Shown here: positions 6,400-10,278 of the stretch, in pieces
Layout of the letters: every line of letters starts with the position of its first letter
Numbering within the stretch: position 1 is the first letter of the stretch
Source: an uncultured Bacteroidales bacterium
GTDB lineage: Bacteria > Bacteroidota > Bacteroidia > Bacteroidales > JAUNSR01
Length of the DNA: 10,278 nucleotides
Assembly (NCBI GenBank): GCA_947074165.1
Contig: CAMTOT010000079.1
Location: forward strand, 1 to 10,278
Direction: 5' to 3'
Position numbers and translations under genes: made by a program
The notes under the pieces: model-generated
Told to the model about the DNA's origin: nothing
Databases searched by the model: none
The model's input: only the letters and a program-made list of their open reading frames with translations

Positions 6400-7373
6400 T
6401 AATCTGTACCTTCAATAGTTAATATTTTGCCATCTTTATCATATTCCAGTTCGCATACTTTAAGACTGCGAAGCCATGTTTGCCCCTCTGATGGTACGCA
6501 ATCATGATGGAACAGATACCATTTACCTTTAAATTCAGCTATAGCGTGATGAGTTGTCCATCCAACTACAGGTGTCAGGATTACTCCCTGATAAGTAAAC
6601 GGGCCGTAAGGGCTATCTCCTGTTGCATAACATAGGAGGTGTGTATCACCGGTAGAGTAAGTAAAATAATATTTCCCGCTGTATTTATGCACCCATGACG
6701 CTTCAAAGAAACGGCGCTCGTTATCGCCGGCAGTAAGTCGTTTGCCATTTTCATCAAGTATAATAATTGGCTTAGGCTCTTCTGCGAACTGCAACATATC
6801 GTCTGATAGTCTGGCTACTCGTGAAGGCAGTGCCAGCTCTTCGCCTTCCGGCAAATGAGCGCATTCGAGAGCTTTATTATCTTCATATCGCTGAAGCTGA
6901 CCGCCCCACAGACCACCAAAATACATATAATAGCTTCCGTCTTCATCCTTAAATATAGCTGGATCTATACTGTAACTTCCTCTCATCGGATCAGGTTCGG
7001 GGATAAAAGGGCCTTCAGGTTTTTCACTTACGGCAACGCCTATACGGAATATATCATTCTGGTCTTTAAGTGGAAAATACATATAATATTTCCCATCTTT
7101 AAATGCTACATCACAGTCCCAAAGCTGGCGACCAGCCCACGGTATATCTTTCACTTCAAGCACTTTCCCATGATCAACTATCTCTCCGTTCATCACGTCG
7201 TCGGTAGAAAATACATGATAATCCTTCATATCAAAATGATCACCGTTATCATTCTCTCCTATTCCACTTTCCCAGTCATGTGAAGGGTAAATATATAATC
7301 TGCCATTAAAAACATGCACGGCAGGATCTGCCATATAATCGCCAGGTACTAAATATCTTTTTTCTTTTTTCAT
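6399..7373 (-). CDS. GH43 beta-xylosidase / alpha-L-arabinofuranosidase, likely cytoplasmic
   Basis: The 324-residue protein is a single five-bladed GH43 domain without accessory modules. The catalytic triad is visible: base Asp16 in MADPAVH, the pKa-modulating Asp137 in YSIDPAIF, and acid Glu224 in RFFEASWVHK. His276 in THHAI is at the usual metal-site position. The sequence looks like subfamily GH43_1, with xylosidase or arabinofuranosidase activity on short xylan fragments; I cannot separate the two by eye. There is no signal peptide, and in-frame stops directly upstream rule out a longer start, so it should stay in the cytoplasm, in contrast to the exported GH67 encoded next. It lies 27 bases after the symporter gene and overlaps the GH67 start by one base. 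This enzyme is unrelated in detail to the GH43 remnant at 916, which is a different, secreted type. Confidence 0.93.
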   Translation of the reverse strand: MKKEKRYLVPGDYMADPAVHVFNGRLYIYPSHDWESGIGENDNGDHFDMKDYHVFSTDDVMNGEIVDHGKVLEVKDIPWAGRQLWDCDVAFKDGKYYMYFPLKDQNDIFRIGVAVSEKPEGPFIPEPDPMRGSYSIDPAIFKDEDGSYYMYFGGLWGGQLQRYEDNKALECAHLPEGEELALPSRVARLSDDMLQFAEEPKPIIILDENGKRLTAGDNERRFFEASWVHKYSGKYYFTYSTGDTHLLCYATGDSPYGPFTYQGVILTPVVGWTTHHAIAEFKGKWYLFHHDCVPSEGQTWLRSLKVCELEYDKDGKILTIEGTD

Positions 7374-7400
7374 ATTCTGTTTTGATTTTTGTATAGTTTA

Positions 7401-8933
7401 TTATTGCTTGCTTCGTCTGTCACTCAATTCTGACTGCATCTGCTCATTATATTCTTTTGTTATCGGATAAAAATAAAGAGCGATTACACCAATAAAGAAA
7501 AGTACAGCAGGGATAACACTTGATGATAACACTATACCGCTGATAGCCGAATCACTCTGCATACCCGGTGAACCTGATATATAACCAAATCCGGAAAGCA
7601 TAAATCCAAGTATAGCGCCTCCGAGTCCAAGACCGACCTTTAGAGCAAATACAACTCCGGCGAATACAAATCCCGTCGCGCGTCTGTGATTCTTATATTC
7701 TGAATAGTCAGCCACATCTGCTATCATAGCCCACAACAATGGTATAGTAGGCGCATATGCAAGACTTTTGAGTATATTCAAAACAAACATTGTTTCAACA
7801 TCAGCTTTGCCTGGCAAATAAAACAATGCCGTAAAAAATGCTGTAAGAGCAAGACATATTATAAATACTTTCTTTTTCCCGAAACGATTGGCTAAGAATG
7901 TAGATAAAAGGATAACACCTGCAAACTGAATTAAAGCCCCGACCATATTAAACACACCGAAACCAACTTCATAAGCTTTATCAGGAGAGCTAACTATTAG
8001 TCCGAAAGCATTAAGCAACGTATATCCCATACCTTCACCTGCCGCTGTAGCTACCAGTCCAAGTTTACCCAAAAAAGCAAATAGAGCCTGTCGATCTACA
8101 TAATTTTCAAAATAATAGTTCATCGCGCTGCCCCACATGGCAAGTGTGGTAAATAAAAACAAAGTCAGTAAAAACATTGCTCTCCATGGCACATTACTAA
8201 ATACATCCTTTATATCCTGACGAGTATCAGCTTTCTGATTTACAGGAGGTTCGATACGCTCTTTAGTTGAGAAAAAAGTGATAACAAGAAATACAAAACC
8301 AATAGCTCCGTATATGCTTATTGTATAAAGCCACCCTTTGCCCAAATCACCGCCGTCGGAGAACTTATTAACAAGAGGCAGCGTTAATCCCTGTATTACA
8401 AACTGTGCCACGGTAGCTGCCACAAAACGAATCGAAGTAATGCTAGTCCTTTCTTGTATATCTCCGGTCATAACACCACCCAAAGATGAATATGGTGTAT
8501 TATTAAACGAATATAGCGTCATCAAAAGGGTGTAAGATAATGTAGCGTAAACAGCTACCATTGCCTTATCTTCTATTCCCGGATTATAAAATGCAAGTAC
8601 GTAAAACACCATAAATGGAAGTGCTGTCCATAATACCCATGGGCGATATTTACCCCATTTTGTTTTAGTACGATCTGAAAGGATACCTACCGTCGGGTCA
8701 ACAAACGCATCAACAATACGCGCAATCAGCATAACCGTACCGGCAACTGCCCCCTCCAATCCAAATACGTCGGTATAAAACTTAGTCTGGTAAATCATCA
8801 TCATCTGAAAGACAATGTTCGCGGAACAGTCTCCCAAACTATAGCCAATCTTTTCGGCCATAGTAACTTTCTGTGACAGAGATGCCGCAAGATTTATTCT
8901 GCCTGCTGAAATCTCCTGACTCTGTGTACTCAT
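7401..8933 (-). CDS. GPH-family (MelB-type) sugar:cation symporter
   Basis: This 510-residue polytopic membrane protein has the hallmarks of glycoside-pentoside-hexuronide symporters of the MFS fold. These are the N-terminal EKIGYSLGDCSAN (28-39), then ARIVDAFVDPTVGILSDRTK (71-90) and KWGKYRPWVLW. Asp75 and Asp79 correspond to Asp55 and Asp59 of E. coli MelB, which bind the coupling cation, and Asp35 to MelB Asp19 in the sugar site. Twelve membrane segments are expected; the middle loop (about 225-250) and the hydrophilic C-terminus are typical. Set among xylan enzymes, it most likely imports xylo-oligosaccharides across the inner membrane, coupled to Na+ or H+. It has about 20 extra residues before the first conserved block, so a start at the internal Met25 is possible, but the ATG at 8933 is kept. 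It lies 42 bases downstream of the esterase gene. Confidence 0.93.
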   Translation of the reverse strand: MSTQSQEISAGRINLAASLSQKVTMAEKIGYSLGDCSANIVFQMMMIYQTKFYTDVFGLEGAVAGTVMLIARIVDAFVDPTVGILSDRTKTKWGKYRPWVLWTALPFMVFYVLAFYNPGIEDKAMVAVYATLSYTLLMTLYSFNNTPYSSLGGVMTGDIQERTSITSIRFVAATVAQFVIQGLTLPLVNKFSDGGDLGKGWLYTISIYGAIGFVFLVITFFSTKERIEPPVNQKADTRQDIKDVFSNVPWRAMFLLTLFLFTTLAMWGSAMNYYFENYVDRQALFAFLGKLGLVATAAGEGMGYTLLNAFGLIVSSPDKAYEVGFGVFNMVGALIQFAGVILLSTFLANRFGKKKVFIICLALTAFFTALFYLPGKADVETMFVLNILKSLAYAPTIPLLWAMIADVADYSEYKNHRRATGFVFAGVVFALKVGLGLGGAILGFMLSGFGYISGSPGMQSDSAISGIVLSSSVIPAVLFFIGVIALYFYPITKEYNEQMQSELSDRRSKQ

Positions 8934-8975
8934 AGTATTTTATTATTTGTAGTTGTTTGGTTTTATAGTTTTGTT

Positions 8976-10231
8976 TTATTTATTTTTCATATCTGACAAG
9001 ACAGCTTCAACAATTCTTCCGGCGACAGTTTTTTTATCAAGTGGGTGAATATCATTCCATTCGCCAAGATCAGAGTTTTTAATAAGTGTAGTATTAGTAT
9101 TATTTTCTGCTACATTAGCCTGAACTTCTCTAAACTCAGCCCACGCTGCCCGTGCCGGATTATCTTTAGCAAGAAAATCAGCAAGCTCTATGATATAAAA
9201 TGGCATCTCTGGTTTATCAAAAGTTTGTCTCCAGTCAGCAATCATTGTTGATAGTAGTTTATCATACTCATTCCGTCTTGACACATTCGATTCACCCTGA
9301 TACCACAAAACACCTTTTACCGCGTATTTACGAAGCGGATGTATCATAGCATTAAAAAGACAAACCGGCTTATAACAGAAAAAAGTCATACCCGGAGCTG
9401 TCGGCATCGGCGCGCCAAGGTGATATTTCCATTTCCCCTCAAGACTAACCTCTTCATCTCCGCAAATTATCTTATACGGTTTATCTTTTACAAAATGAGG
9501 ATTGCCACTATTACTGATAAGACGTACTGTCACGTTATTTTTACCGCTTTTAAGTACACCCTCTGGTATTTTGTATATTCTCGGTGGATACATATATGAT
9601 ATTGTCCCGACAAATACTCCATTTACAAATACAGAATCGGCATCAACAACACAGCCCAGTCTAAGTGTCGCTTCTTTCCCTTCCCATTCTTGCGATATAT
9701 TAATATCTTTTCTAAACCAGTGAGAACCGTTTACGGGATTAAGACCATTGGTTGCCCAATCTGTTGAAAATAAATCTACTTCACTCCAGTCCTGGTCATT
9801 ATAAGACGCACTATACCACGGATTCTGTCTATTCAAACCGGGATCTCCAAGATAAAGAGAATTATTCCATATACTAAACTCAATACCTTCAAGCTTCTTT
9901 ATCTCTTCTCTGTATGCATCACTTTCAAATCGTTTCTTATCATTGATATATTTAGGAAACTCCTTTAGTGACTCTTCACTTATCCATGCCTCAACAGGCG
10001 TTCCACCCCAACTCGAATTTATTATGCCAACCGGTACTCCCGTTTTTTCATGTAACTCTTTAGAATAAAAATACGCAAGAGCAGAAAACTGCATCACATT
10101 CTCCTTATTAAGAACTTTCCACTGTGGTTTCTTATTAAAATCATTTTTTGGAGAAATAAAATCAAATTCCGATGGCACTTTAAACTGTCGAATCTGTATA
10201 TTTTCATAAGAAGCAATCTCGTCTGCAAACA
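8976..10231 (-). CDS. SGNH/SASA-type carbohydrate acetylesterase (acetylxylan / sialate O-acetylesterase family), N-terminus missing
   Basis: About 417 genuine residues remain; the gene is cut by the contig end. The frame continues into adapter DNA, whose translation (MTGVQTCALPI) is not protein of this organism. Visible blocks of the SASA esterase fold, counting from the false start: SSWGGTPVEAW (84-94), WYQGESN (321-327) and DIHP (405-408, catalytic Asp/His). The catalytic Ser block (GQSNM in relatives) would lie just upstream of the break and is lost. Between the halves sits an inserted jelly-roll, galactose-binding-like domain (about 150-270, with HWFRKDINI and DADSVFVNGVFVGTISYMYP). That architecture matches the acetylesterases now grouped in CE20. 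Next to GH67 and GH43 the likely substrate is acetylated xylo-oligosaccharide. Relatives are usually exported, but the signal peptide cannot be seen here. It is the first visible gene of the operon; the promoter is off-window. Confidence 0.88.
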
Positions 10232-10278
10232 AGATCGGAAGAGCACACGTCTGAACTCCAGTCACCGCTCATTATCTC
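10232..10278 (+). other. Illumina TruSeq adapter with index (sequencing artefact)
   Basis: From 10232 the sequence begins AGATCGGAAGAGCACACGTC and continues to 10265 as the complete 34-base TruSeq read-1 adapter. Then comes the 8-base index CGCTCATT (10266-10273, the one sold as D703), then ATCTC (10274-10278), the start of the flow-cell P7 segment. This is untrimmed read-through, not genomic DNA. Genuine sequence ends at 10231. Confidence 0.99.

Noticed and set aside
6855..7283. A 142-codon open frame on the plus strand, opposite the GH43 gene
   Set aside because: It lies wholly antisense to a well-supported enzyme gene, resembles no known protein and has no promoter or RBS, so it is a shadow of the opposite strand.
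4399..10231. A complete SusC/SusD polysaccharide utilisation locus
   Set aside because: No SusD-like lipoprotein is present. The only TonB-type barrel in the window is on the other strand in a separate unit, lacks SusC features and is separated by a bidirectional terminator.
10232..10265. The GTG at 10265 as the true start of the esterase
   Set aside because: The codons from 10265 down to 10232 are adapter DNA. The catalytic Ser block expected before residue 13 is absent, showing that the real N-terminus is missing.

Overview
The window reads as an uncultured Bacteroidales-type (Bacteroidota) contig. The evidence is AT-rich DNA without clear Shine-Dalgarno sites, a TACCTTTG box matching the Bacteroides -7 consensus TAnnTTTG, an outer-membrane TonB-type barrel paired with a membrane-anchored winged-helix regulator, and GH67/GH43/GPH-symporter xylan genes of the kind found in gut and rumen Bacteroidetes. 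Genus cannot be decided by eye. The DNA is evidently a sequencing-derived assembly end: the last 47 bases are an Illumina TruSeq adapter with its index, not genome.

Layout, left to right. (1) Positions 3-317, + strand: the C-terminal end of an M3-family peptidyl-dipeptidase (Dcp-like), closed by a strong intrinsic terminator at 341-383. (2) Positions 384-915: a long gene-free stretch that carries a striking nested palindrome (434-575, with a perfect 36-bp palindrome at 487-522). (3) Positions 916-1259, + strand: the wreck of a secreted GH43 glycosidase. The signal peptide and first blade motif survive, then a stop, then an out-of-frame remnant of what looks like the C-terminal sorting tail, followed by a terminator-like hairpin. 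(4) Positions 1396-4329, + strand: a two-gene cassette of an inner-membrane one-component regulator with a cytoplasmic OmpR/PhoB-type DNA-binding domain and a TonB-dependent-receptor-like outer-membrane barrel. Between them lies a PhoB-box-like pair of direct repeats (TGTCAGACA twice, 11-bp period) just upstream of a -7-like box. (5) A bidirectional terminator at 4334-4370 separates this from (6) a tightly packed minus-strand operon (10231 to 4399): a truncated SGNH/SASA acetylesterase, a GPH-family sugar symporter, a GH43 glycosidase without a signal peptide, and a secreted GH67 alpha-glucuronidase whose start overlaps the GH43 stop by one base.

The operon is coherent as a system for finishing acetylated glucuronoxylan fragments. 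The esterase (probably exported, but its N-terminus is missing) removes acetyl groups, the exported GH67 removes (4-O-methyl)glucuronic acid, the symporter imports the short xylo-oligosaccharides, and the GH43 most likely cleaves them in the cytoplasm. The GH43 wreck suggests that the xylan locus once extended, or was duplicated, on this side. The regulator/barrel cassette is a separate transcription unit and nothing in the sequence ties it to xylan.

The most noteworthy observations are the adapter contamination (which creates a false N-terminus on the esterase), the nested palindrome of unknown function, and the candidate operator of the membrane regulator.
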